A stretch of DNA of 64,000 nucleotides from Microbacterium sp. LWO13-1.2 (GCF_038397725.1 NZ_CP151634.1:1798001-1862000); one strand, 5' to 3'; counted from the stretch's first letter, positions 44,415-52,472 are shown. Program-made: numbers and translations. Notes: a model not told the origin generated them from the sequence alone.

Positions 44415-45806
44415 TCAGGATGCCTTGCCCTGCCCGGCTTCGTACCGGGCGCGCAACTCCTCGTCGATCTCCGGCCACTCGCTTTCTGCGGTCCAGCCGA
44501 GCACCCAATCGCGGGCATCGTCCAGTCTGCGTCGCACGACGTTCATGTCGGACGTGAGGTGGGTGCCGTTGTGGACCACCAACTCGCCGTCGACATAGAC
44601 GCTGCGGAGATTACGCGCCGTGGCCTGGTACACGACGAAATCAGCGGCGGTGCCGGCGCCCAGACCGAACGGCGCCGTGTCGATGACGAGCAGGTCAGCG
44701 CGCTTTCCTGGCGTGACCGTGCCGATCTGCTTCTCGAGCCCGAGCACGCGTGCACCGTCGATCGTCGCCATCCGCAGCAAGTCCATCGTGTCGAGGCTCG
44801 GATGCGACGCCGTTCGCGTGCCAGGTCGGTTCTGAGCGCGTTCGGTCTGTGTGTCGATCGTCCGGGTCACCGCTCGAGCGATCCGGAGCTGCGCGAACAG
44901 GCTGCCGTTGATACCCGACGGAACGTCTGTTCCGATGGAGACGGGAACACCGCGACGTCGTGCGGCGCCAACGCGAGGTGCGACGCCCATCATCGCCGCC
45001 TCCACTTCAGGTGTGAAGGCGATGGAACCGCCGTGCTCGGCGAGCAGAGCGATCTCATCGTCGTCGATGGCGGCAGCGTGCACCCAGCTCAAGTCTTCGC
45101 CGAGGAGCCCGTTCCGCGCTGACAGCGCGACCTGTCCAGGCAGGTTCGAGTGCAAGCTCTGGCGCAATCCCAGTGACCGTGCCGCGCCGACCTCCTCGGC
45201 ATGCACCCTTGGAGGGACGTGGTCGATGTTGTTGAGGGCGACGCCCAGGCCCAGCCGATCATGACTCTTCCAGTCTGAGACGAGTTCTGCGAGAACATCG
45301 AACCGCTCCTGGAGCGTCGTGAATCCTTCCACGACGGCCTCTGGACGATGACGAAAACAGAACCCGAAGAGACCGCGGATGCCGGATTCGTCGAGCGCCT
45401 GCAATGAGGCCTCCGCATGCTCGCGGGAGTTGGTCGCGTGACAGAAATCGAAGACCGTGGTGGTCCCGGACAGCAGGAGCTCGATGGCGCCTCCGAGAGT
45501 GGACGCATGCATGTCTGATGCGCGGAACCTGCCCGACAGCGGATGCACGAGGCCGAAGTACTCGCGTGCCCACGTCCCGGAGGCGATACCACGGATCGCG
45601 GACTGCCACAGGTGGATGTGCGTGTCCACGAGGCCCGGCATCACGATCGCACCGCCAAGTTCGACGATATCGGCGGCGTCGGCGCGAATCGATTCGGCGA
45701 TCTCGATGATGACGCCGTCCTCGATCAGCACATCACCGCCGCGTTCGCCGATCTGGTCGTCCAGAGCCAGCACATGGGCGTTTCGAAGGATCGTTCGTCG
45801 TGTCAT
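44415..45806 (-). CDS. Amidohydrolase-superfamily deaminase/chlorohydrolase-like protein
   Basis: A 463-residue cytosine deaminase/SsnA/TrzN-like hydrolase. Metal ligands appear as His63 and His65 (DTHIHLW), a His in LRQSLHSN and an Asp in SIGTDVPSG. Members hydrolytically deaminate or dechlorinate heteroaromatic rings such as triazines, pterins and pyrimidines. This fits the nitrogen-compound theme. GAAGG is upstream of the ATG. It heads a leftward block with the YtcJ-like protein and importer, behind LacI-type site f. Confidence 0.9.
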   Translation of the reverse strand: MTRRTILRNAHVLALDDQIGERGGDVLIEDGVIIEIAESIRADAADIVELGGAIVMPGLVDTHIHLWQSAIRGIASGTWAREYFGLVHPLSGRFRASDMHASTLGGAIELLLSGTTTVFDFCHATNSREHAEASLQALDESGIRGLFGFCFRHRPEAVVEGFTTLQERFDVLAELVSDWKSHDRLGLGVALNNIDHVPPRVHAEEVGAARSLGLRQSLHSNLPGQVALSARNGLLGEDLSWVHAAAIDDDEIALLAEHGGSIAFTPEVEAAMMGVAPRVGAARRRGVPVSIGTDVPSGINGSLFAQLRIARAVTRTIDTQTERAQNRPGTRTASHPSLDTMDLLRMATIDGARVLGLEKQIGTVTPGKRADLLVIDTAPFGLGAGTAADFVVYQATARNLRSVYVDGELVVHNGTHLTSDMNVVRRRLDDARDWVLGWTAESEWPEIDEELRARYEAGQGKAS

Positions 45807-45887
45807 CGTCAGCTTCCTTCCGTGGCCACCGTTTGCGGGTCAGATCACGGCGCCCTGGTGTCATGCTAGAGGTGGAGGCGCCTCAAC

Positions 45888-45901
45888 TGCAATCGGTTGT
45901 A
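45888..45901. promoter_or_regulatory. LacI-type operator (site f)
   Basis: TGCAATCGGTTGTA lies 82 bases upstream of the deaminase-like gene. It shares the CGGTTG half-site with site j before LacI-2. Confidence 0.7.
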
Positions 45902-45986
45902 GTAAATTCTGAGCACGACTCGCCTGTCGTGCAGTTCCCAATGGTCTGGAACCCACGCACGCCTCTCTCTCGATCTCTTGTTTCAT

Positions 45987-46000
45987 TGCAATCGATTGTG
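45987..46000. promoter_or_regulatory. LacI-type operator (site g)
   Basis: TGCAATCGATTGTG lies 59 bases before FMO4. With site f it flanks the divergent promoter region between the amidohydrolase and FMO4 blocks; centres are 99 bases apart. Confidence 0.75.
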
Positions 46001-46058
46001 TAGTGTGATCGCCACATAGCGATGCCGGTGCCATCCGGTGCTGGTGAGGAAGGTGTAG

Positions 46059-47237
46059 ATGATGACGAGCGCTCCCGAAACCCGAGCAAGCGATACAGCG
46101 ATCGATCACGCCCACAGCATGTGCGACCAGCTGCGCTCTCACGCCGCGGCCGCGGACACGGAGCGCCACCTCGACCCGTCTGACGTCGAGGCGATCACCA
46201 GTGCCGGTCTGACGTCTCTGCTGACTCCGACCCGGTTTGGTGGCGGCGAGGCATCATTCCGCACCGTCGTTGAGACTGCGATCCTGCTCGGCCAGGGCGA
46301 CGCGGCGGCCGGCTGGTTCATGGGTGTGAACAATGCGGCGGCATTCGTGTTCGCACTGTTCAGCGAGCAGGCCAAGGCGGAGATCTGGGCTGGTGGTGCC
46401 GGAGTCCGCGGGGCCGGCGTGCTCGCTCCGTCAGGCCACGCGGAGGCTCGCGAAGGGGGTATCGAGCTCACAGGTCGTTGGCCCTACATGTCAGGCGTCA
46501 CCGTCGCAGACTGGATCTTCGTCACCGCACCGCTGAACGGGAGTCTCGGTCCGGGGGCAGAGCTCGGGTTCGTGTTGCTGCCCCGCGAAGACATCACGGT
46601 GGACGACACGTGGTTCGTCACCGGGATGCGTGCCACGGCCAGCTCGACGGCCGTGATCGACGGGGTCTTCGTCCCGGAGCACCGAATCCTTCGCTGGCGC
46701 GACTACGACAGCAGCGTCTACCAGGGCATCTACCGCTCCCATATTTATTCTGTGCTGAACATTGCGATCGTGAGCACTCTGGTCGGCGAAGCGGAGCATG
46801 CGCTCGAACTGGTCACCGGCAAAGCAGCCTCGCGGCCGATCGTGACCACGACCTACCGGACACAGGCGGAGTCCGCCGCCTTTCAGGTGGAGTTGGGGCG
46901 GGCGACCCAGATCATCGAGACCGCGCGGCTGCGGATGCTAGCCGTGGCCGATGATCTGGATCGGATCGTCGCTGAATCGAGGCCGGCCAATGATCACGAG
47001 AAGACCAAGAACCGAGCGGACTGCGCCTACGTCGCACAGGCGTGCTGGGAGGCAGTGGACGCACTGGCGAGCGCGCACGGTACGTCGACCTTCTCCCAGG
47101 TGAACCCGCTGGAGCGGATCTGGCGGAACACCGCCGTCGGAAGCCGCCATGCAGGGCTCTCCGGTCGCGTCGGATACGAACTCCTGGGGCGTGATGTTCT
47201 CGGCATCGAGACCCAGTCGATCGGGCCGACCCTCTAG
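46059..47237 (+). CDS. Group D flavin-dependent monooxygenase, FMO4
   Basis: A 392-residue acyl-CoA-dehydrogenase-fold protein, the most divergent of the four. It has TRFGGGEASF, GRWPYMSGVTVADW, DTWFVTGMRATASST and LERIWRNTAVGSRHA, the same series of landmarks as FMO1 to FMO3. It lacks the acyl-CoA dehydrogenase look in the C-terminal base region. Two consecutive ATG codons follow GAGGAAGG. An FMN reductase gene lies downstream, so a reductant supply is present in the same block, with a Rid protein and an amidase after it. Confidence 0.86.
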   Translation: MMTSAPETRASDTAIDHAHSMCDQLRSHAAAADTERHLDPSDVEAITSAGLTSLLTPTRFGGGEASFRTVVETAILLGQGDAAAGWFMGVNNAAAFVFALFSEQAKAEIWAGGAGVRGAGVLAPSGHAEAREGGIELTGRWPYMSGVTVADWIFVTAPLNGSLGPGAELGFVLLPREDITVDDTWFVTGMRATASSTAVIDGVFVPEHRILRWRDYDSSVYQGIYRSHIYSVLNIAIVSTLVGEAEHALELVTGKAASRPIVTTTYRTQAESAAFQVELGRATQIIETARLRMLAVADDLDRIVAESRPANDHEKTKNRADCAYVAQACWEAVDALASAHGTSTFSQVNPLERIWRNTAVGSRHAGLSGRVGYELLGRDVLGIETQSIGPTL

Positions 47238-47421
47238 GAGGAACACCCGTGGCTGCCGCGAGTGACATCGTGCGACAGCACCGGATCCAGCACGAATTCA
47301 TGGATCCGTCCCAATGCCGGCGACTTCACCTGGAGTCGCCGCACGCCTCAGAACGATGCCGCCAGAGTTGGTCGGTTGCGTGACGAGATTTCAGCACTAC
47401 TCGAGTTGAAGGTGGGTCACA

Positions 47422-48042
47422 GTGGTCAATTCCGATGGACAGATTCAGATCGCAGCAGTCTGCGGGAGTCAGCGCGCCGGCTCGTACAACGCCGGCCTCA
47501 TCCGGGCTCTGCAGGAGATCGCGCAGAAGCGCGGAACCATGGTCATCACGCCGGTCGACGGTCTCTCCGACCTGCCGTTCGCCAGCGTCGAGTACTACTT
47601 CGGCGAGGTGCCGGACAGCGTGAAGCATGTTCACGGCCAGATCGGTGCGGCCGACGGTGTGATCATCGCAACGCCGGAGTTCTGCTACTCGCTCCCGGCA
47701 GTGCTGAAGAACTTCTTCGACTGGCAGACTTTGCCCGTTCCGGCGCTCAACCCGTTGCGGCACAAGCCGCTGGGGATCATCGGCGCATCGATCGGCACCA
47801 TCGGCACCAATCGCGCGCAGATGGACCTGCGAAAGATCGCGCTCTACTCCGACCTCGAGGTCATGGGTCGCCCCGAGATCTACGTGAACCACGCGGGGGA
47901 GAAGTTTACTCAGGAAGGCGACCTCACCGATGAGGGCGTCCGCACCCTGCTGGAGCGCTGGCTCGACGACTACGAGGAGTTCGCCCGGTCCACGATCGCT
48001 CGCGACCTTGCGAGCAAGAACCGCGAGTACCTCGTGACGTGA
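47422..48042 (+). CDS. NADPH-dependent FMN reductase (flavodoxin fold)
   Basis: A 206-residue flavodoxin-fold reductase with the phosphate loop GSQRAGSYNAGL and ATPEFCYSLPAVLKNFFDW, the hallmark of the SsuE/ArsH-like NADPH:FMN reductase family. It could supply reduced FMN to FMO4. GTG start with GAAGGTGGG upstream. The 184-base gap before it holds no other recognisable feature. It is unrelated in fold to the split-barrel reductases at 31939 and 60019. Confidence 0.9.
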   Translation: MVNSDGQIQIAAVCGSQRAGSYNAGLIRALQEIAQKRGTMVITPVDGLSDLPFASVEYYFGEVPDSVKHVHGQIGAADGVIIATPEFCYSLPAVLKNFFDWQTLPVPALNPLRHKPLGIIGASIGTIGTNRAQMDLRKIALYSDLEVMGRPEIYVNHAGEKFTQEGDLTDEGVRTLLERWLDDYEEFARSTIARDLASKNREYLVT

Positions 48043-48153
48043 CAACCGAGCCGCGCACGGGGTGCGAGCCGCGTGCGCGGCACGGTATCAGTCGGTACTC
48101 GGTCCACATCCCCATGCGGGCGCATTCGCGCTCGTCACCTGAAGGGAGAGCAC

Positions 48154-48573
48154 ATGCAACCATTCAGCGATGCTGAACACCTCCTGTCGATCGGCTCGGC
48201 GGAGGAGGTGTACGGAATCCCTGGCCTCCCCTTCACGCCAGCGATTCGGGTGGTCGGCAACCACGAGCTCATCTTCGTCGCAGGGGTGCTCGGACCTCCG
48301 ACGTCCGACGAGCCGTCCGATTCTGTTGAAGCAGAGGTCATCCGGGCATATCGGAACCTCGAGCGGATCCTGGTCGCGGCTGGCGGGACGCTGAGCGACA
48401 TCGTGTCGATGACGAAGTACGTCCGCGACATCGAAAAGAACAACGCTGTCGTCGAGGCCGTGACCAAGACGTCACTGCCCCACCTCACGACGACGACCAC
48501 TGTCGAAATCGTGCGCCTCGTTCCCGCGGCTCTCAACTTCGAAGTCAGCGCCATCGCAGCGGTCCGGACGTGA
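48154..48573 (+). CDS. Rid-family protein, copy 3
   Basis: A 139-residue Rid-fold protein, more distant from copies 1 and 2. It has IFVAGVLGPP, a long RAYRNLERILVAAGGTLSDIV helix and VEIVRLVPAALNFEVSAIAAV at the end. The usual RidA Arg is not seen in the corresponding TTTTTVEI stretch. ATG follows AAGGGAG. It lies between the FMN reductase and the amidase genes. Confidence 0.85.
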   Translation: MQPFSDAEHLLSIGSAEEVYGIPGLPFTPAIRVVGNHELIFVAGVLGPPTSDEPSDSVEAEVIRAYRNLERILVAAGGTLSDIVSMTKYVRDIEKNNAVVEAVTKTSLPHLTTTTTVEIVRLVPAALNFEVSAIAAVRT

Positions 48574-48651
48574 CGCGATGCACATGCGCGCGACGTCCCA
48601 GCGGCTTCGACCCAAGTAATCGATCGCCAACCAACCAGATTGGGAACCATC

Positions 48652-50130
48652 ATGTCCACTTTCGCCGGAGCGCAGGCCACTGAGATCGCGGCCGCAGTCA
48701 CCTCGGGGGATCGGAGCGTTGAAGAGATCGTGGACGATGCGCTGAACGCGATCGAGAACGCGGAGCCGCACCTCAACGCTTTCACTCACATCGATCCCGA
48801 AGGCGCGCGAGAATCCGCACGCCGACTGCAGCGACGCATCCAAGCCGGCGAGGACGTCGGAATCCTTGCGGGGGTTCCGACGGCGATGAAGGATCTGTAC
48901 AACATGTACCCGGGTTGGCCGTCCACCTTCGGGGGAGCGCTCCAGCGCACTGGATTCGTCGGGGACATCTCATCCACGTTTCCGCGCCGGATGGAAGCCG
49001 CGGGTGCGATCATCGTGGGGACGACCAACAGCCCGGCACTCGGATTCCGCGGGACATGCGACAACGCAATTTTCGGCGCGACGAGCAATCCTTTCGACCT
49101 GCGGCGTAACAGCGGTGGCTCCTCTGGAGGAAGCGCGGCACTCGTCGGGGCGGGTGTACTCGCGGTCGCCGACGGCACGGACGGCGGTGGATCGATCAGG
49201 ATCCCGTCAGCGTGGAGCGGCACATTCGGGTTCCAGCCCTCATTCGGGCGCGTACCGATCGTCATGCGACCGAATGCCTTCGGCGGTACGGCGCCGTTCG
49301 TCTACGAGGGGCCGATCACCCGCAGCGTGGCTGATGCGGCGCTCGCACTCCAGGCGCTGAGCGGTCGTGATCGACTCGACCCATACTCGCTGAGGGAGAC
49401 CGTGGACTGGAGCGGCAGTCTCGACGGCGCGATCGCCGGGAAACGTATCGGTTACACGCGGGACTTCGGAGTCTTCGCGGTCGATCGCCGCATCTCCGAA
49501 GCCGTCGAGGCGAGCCTCAATGCGTTCGAACAGCAGGGGGCGATCATCGTGCCCCTGGATGTCCGACTGCCGTTCTCTCGAACCGAGTTGAGCGACCTGT
49601 GGTGCCGCATGATCAGTACGGGCAACCTTGCTGCTGTCAAAGGATTCAGGCAGGCCGGACTCGACATGATCCCGCAGCTTCCGGATCATGTCCTGCACTG
49701 GATGGACGTCGCCGGTGGTGCCGGCTTCGACGACCTCCAGCGGGACCAGATGATGCGCACTCGTGTTCATGACATCGTCGACGGGCTCTTCGACCAGGTC
49801 GACTTCATCGCGTCGCCGACGGTCGGTGCTCTGGCGGTGGAGAATCGTGAGCACGGTGAGACGGTCGGTCCCTCGATGGTCGACGGTGAACAGGTGAATC
49901 CGCTCATCGGCTGGTGCCTGACCTACCTCACGAACTTCAGTGGGCACCCGGCTGCTTCCCTGCCGGGCGGGCTCATCGACGGCCTCCCCTTCGGCATCCA
50001 ACTCATCGCCCCTCGTTTCGAGGACGGAATGCTGATGTCGGCGTGCGCACGCTTCGAAGAAGCAGCACCCTGGCGATGGATGTACGAACAGATCGCGCCC
50101 GAACTGCGTGGGGTCGCCGCCGCGGAATAG
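48652..50130 (+). CDS. Amidase-signature-family hydrolase
   Basis: A 492-residue serine amidase with the Ser-cisSer-Lys triad visible: Lys80 (AMKDLYN), Ser157 (GGSSGGSAA) and Ser181 (TDGGGSIRIPS). It hydrolyses amide bonds of small molecules, from simple amides to 6-aminohexanoate dimers, and is a natural candidate for opening a lactam or cleaving an amide formed after FMO4. The ATG is preferred to a TTG four codons earlier on family alignment. It takes the place that M24 enzymes hold in the other two modules. Confidence 0.92.
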   Translation: MSTFAGAQATEIAAAVTSGDRSVEEIVDDALNAIENAEPHLNAFTHIDPEGARESARRLQRRIQAGEDVGILAGVPTAMKDLYNMYPGWPSTFGGALQRTGFVGDISSTFPRRMEAAGAIIVGTTNSPALGFRGTCDNAIFGATSNPFDLRRNSGGSSGGSAALVGAGVLAVADGTDGGGSIRIPSAWSGTFGFQPSFGRVPIVMRPNAFGGTAPFVYEGPITRSVADAALALQALSGRDRLDPYSLRETVDWSGSLDGAIAGKRIGYTRDFGVFAVDRRISEAVEASLNAFEQQGAIIVPLDVRLPFSRTELSDLWCRMISTGNLAAVKGFRQAGLDMIPQLPDHVLHWMDVAGGAGFDDLQRDQMMRTRVHDIVDGLFDQVDFIASPTVGALAVENREHGETVGPSMVDGEQVNPLIGWCLTYLTNFSGHPAASLPGGLIDGLPFGIQLIAPRFEDGMLMSACARFEEAAPWRWMYEQIAPELRGVAAAE

Positions 50131-50201
50131 AGCCTTGAGGCACCGTGAGCGACGCCTGATGCGCAACAGCGTTGCGCGCGTACGCGGCACCTCAAAGGAA
50201 A

Positions 50202-50215
50202 AGCAATCGATTGTT
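50202..50215. promoter_or_regulatory. LacI-type operator (site h)
   Basis: AGCAATCGATTGTT, with a perfect CAATCGATTG core, lies 18 bases before the start of the dehydrogenase gene. It probably overlaps the transcription start. Confidence 0.75.
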
Positions 50216-50232
50216 AAATGAAGGAGCACGTT

Positions 50233-51165
50233 ATGACCGCTAAGGCGACTGTGGGTTGGATCGGCGTAGGACGTATGGGGTACCAACTGGCAAAGCGCCT
50301 GCTGGATGCGGGATACGACGTCGCGGTCTACAACCGCACGCGTACGAAGGCCGAGGCGCTGACAGAGTACGGTGCCACCGTCGTGGACAAGCCGGTCGAG
50401 TTGGCCGACAGGGACATCGTCTTCAGCATGGTCTCTGCATCCCCAGACCTCGAGCACGTCATGCTCGGGCCCGATGGTCTGCTCACCGACAAGAGCCGGG
50501 TGCCGAAGATCATCGGCGATGCATCGACGGTCTCATCACAGGCGAGCGCCATGGTCCGTGAGAAGGCCGAGTCGCGCGGCGTGGGCTTCCTGGCCACACC
50601 TGTCTCCGGAAATCCGAAGGTCATCTCGACGGGCAAGCTCACTGTGGCCGTCTCCGGCCCACGCGACGTCTTCTCGGTTGCGCTTCCACTTCTGGAGACG
50701 TGGGGACGCGGCGTCACGTACGTCGGCGAGGGGGAAGTCGCTCGTACCGTGAAGATCGCGCACAATGTGTTCCTCGGTGTCGTGACCCAGTCTCTCGCCG
50801 AGATCACGGTTCTCGCTGAGAAGTCCGGTGTCACGAGGGAGGCATTCCTCTCCTTCCTGAACGACTCCGTCATGGGGTCCGTCTTCACTCAGTACAAGAC
50901 GCCTGCCCTGGTGAATCTGGACTTCACGCCCACGTTCACTCATGAGCTGCTCCAGAAGGACTTCGACCTCGGTCTGGCGGCTGCGCGCGAACTGGGCGTC
51001 GTCATGCCCGTCGCCTCGGTGACACGCAACATCGTCGCTCAGGAAGTCGGCAACGGCAATGTCGAGCAGGACTTCGCCTCGCTCATCCTGACGTCCGCGC
51101 ATGGCTCGGGGTTGGATCTCCTCCCCGAGGGCGTGGCCGTCAGCGACGGCCTGGAGGAGGAATGA
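50233..51165 (+). CDS. 3-hydroxyisobutyrate dehydrogenase-family oxidoreductase, copy 2
   Basis: A 310-residue beta-hydroxyacid dehydrogenase with GWIGVGRMGYQLA at the start, TPVSGNPKV in the substrate region and the catalytic Lys174 in RTVKIAHNVF. It is longer than copy 1 and closer to classical hydroxyacid or tartronate semialdehyde reductases. I chose the second ATG, placed six bases after AAGGAG. It has its own operator and ends at a strong terminator shared with the convergent esterase gene. Confidence 0.9.
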   Translation: MTAKATVGWIGVGRMGYQLAKRLLDAGYDVAVYNRTRTKAEALTEYGATVVDKPVELADRDIVFSMVSASPDLEHVMLGPDGLLTDKSRVPKIIGDASTVSSQASAMVREKAESRGVGFLATPVSGNPKVISTGKLTVAVSGPRDVFSVALPLLETWGRGVTYVGEGEVARTVKIAHNVFLGVVTQSLAEITVLAEKSGVTREAFLSFLNDSVMGSVFTQYKTPALVNLDFTPTFTHELLQKDFDLGLAAARELGVVMPVASVTRNIVAQEVGNGNVEQDFASLILTSAHGSGLDLLPEGVAVSDGLEEE

Positions 51166-51220
51166 CCAGCCTGCAGTTCAGCGGAATGGTCTTCGTCGCG
51201 AACCATTGCTGAGCACAGCA

Positions 51221-51257
51221 CTCGGGGTGGGGCCGAGCCTCTCGACCCCACCCCGAG
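51221..51257. terminator. Bidirectional terminator between the dehydrogenase and esterase genes
   Basis: CTCGGGGTGGGG and CCCCACCCCGAG form a 12-base-pair perfect stem, extended by an inner CGAG/CTCG stem. It lies in the 99-base gap between convergent genes. Confidence 0.85.
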
Positions 51258-51264
51258 CGTCGTG

Positions 51265-52299
51265 TCAGGAGGCGGGCAACTGGTGGCGGGAGAAGAACTC
51301 CCACATCAGTTCGCTGGCGTTGATGGACATGTCAGTCGGTCCGAACGGGTCTTCGGGCAGAATGAATCCAGCTCCCGGCCACGTGTGTCCGCCGCCTTCG
51401 ACGGTGTAGAAGATGACTTCGGCATCCTCTGGGCACGGATACGCCGCGCTCTTGACAGTCGGAGTCACCGATTCGATCGTCGGTTCGCCTTCGCAGCCGT
51501 TTATGGACGCCCACTGCTCGACGGCGGTATCGACTCCGTAGCCGAAGTTGGTCGTAGTGCCGGTGCCGCCCGTGAACCTGTTGATCGGATCCGCATCGCC
51601 ATGAAAGGCGATCACGGGGACGGGACGCGCGGGGTGGCAGTCCGTCGGGTCCGGCTCCGGGCCGGCCCGCAGGCCGCCGACGGCGCCGAACGCCGCGATC
51701 AGATCTGCATTCGTGCACGCGAGACGCGAGGCCATACGTCCACCCGCTGAGAATCCCGTTGCATAGATGCGTGTCGCATCGGTGCAGACGACCTGTTGCA
51801 CTTCTTCGATGAGGTCTCTCACCATGAGATCGTCATCGGGTGTGCCCTCGGCTGCCAACTCCGTCCCGCCGTACAGCGGGAATCCGGGGAAGTTCCAGAT
51901 GTATCCGCGGGTGAACTCGACCGCTCCTGTCGGAGATGCGATGGCGAAAACATGCTCGTCCGCCACCGACATCATGGCGCTGTAGGCGAGGTGTTCCGCC
52001 CCGTCGCTCGTGCTGCCGTGACCGTTGATCACGATGGGGATCGGCGTATGTCCGTCGTAGTCGGCAGGGACGTAAAGCTGGAACGGCCGAGACACGCCAC
52101 CGGACTCCAGGGGAACCTCATTGATGCCGGGCTCGACGTCCAGTGCGCAGCTCTCCGCGGAGGGGGTGCTCGTCGCTTCTGTCGTGAGAGTAGGTACGCA
52201 TGCGGTGAGGCCTACTGCTGTCGCAAGTGCCGTGATCATCGCGCCGGCTCTGGTGCATCGGCGCAACTTCCGGGCCGCCGCGGTTGTCGTGTCGGGCAT
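51265..52299 (-). CDS. Secreted alpha/beta-hydrolase lipoprotein, PHB-depolymerase/feruloyl-esterase-like
   Basis: A 344-residue exported esterase. The signal peptide ends in the lipobox LTAC (Cys34). The nucleophile is Ser185 in ATGFSAGGRM, an Asp lies in FHGDADPIN, and the His in EGGGHTWPG. The layout matches LpqC-like esterases and the polyhydroxybutyrate depolymerase/feruloyl esterase group, which cleave esters outside the cell. AAAGGA precedes the ATG. It is divergent from LacI-2 with two operators between, so release of a precursor outside the cell may be coregulated with its catabolism. Confidence 0.9.
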   Translation of the reverse strand: MPDTTTAAARKLRRCTRAGAMITALATAVGLTACVPTLTTEATSTPSAESCALDVEPGINEVPLESGGVSRPFQLYVPADYDGHTPIPIVINGHGSTSDGAEHLAYSAMMSVADEHVFAIASPTGAVEFTRGYIWNFPGFPLYGGTELAAEGTPDDDLMVRDLIEEVQQVVCTDATRIYATGFSAGGRMASRLACTNADLIAAFGAVGGLRAGPEPDPTDCHPARPVPVIAFHGDADPINRFTGGTGTTTNFGYGVDTAVEQWASINGCEGEPTIESVTPTVKSAAYPCPEDAEVIFYTVEGGGHTWPGAGFILPEDPFGPTDMSINASELMWEFFSRHQLPAS

Positions 52300-52355
52300 G
52301 GCTGTGTCCTTTCCGTTGTGTTTCGACGGCGCACCTGTCATGGCCAGACAGATTC

Positions 52356-52369
52356 TGCAATCGATTGCG
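52356..52369. promoter_or_regulatory. LacI-type operator (site i)
   Basis: TGCAATCGATTGCG contains the perfect 12-base palindrome GCAATCGATTGC and is the best match to the consensus. It lies 57 bases upstream of the esterase gene. Confidence 0.78.
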
Positions 52370-52407
52370 GTAGCTTAGGGGCGCGCAAGGATCAGCACAA
52401 GAGGTTT

Positions 52408-52421
52408 AGCAATCGGTTGTA
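52408..52421. promoter_or_regulatory. LacI-type operator (site j)
   Basis: AGCAATCGGTTGTA lies 52 bases upstream of LacI-2, suggesting autoregulation. Its centre is 52 bases from that of site i, about five helical turns. Confidence 0.72.
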
Positions 52422-52472
52422 GAGTCGTTTCGACTTCGGGCGAGAGCCGTCCATGGAGGGTGTGCCAATAGC

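Noticed and set aside
48611..48630. A LacI-type operator before the amidase gene
   Set aside because: AAGTAATCGATCGCC shares only AATCGAT with the consensus and lacks the second arm.
46059..50130. A classical Rut uracil-degradation operon
   Set aside because: It has a Rid protein, an amidase and reductases, but no RutA (a luciferase-fold oxygenase), RutB or RutD homologue. The oxygenase here belongs to another fold.
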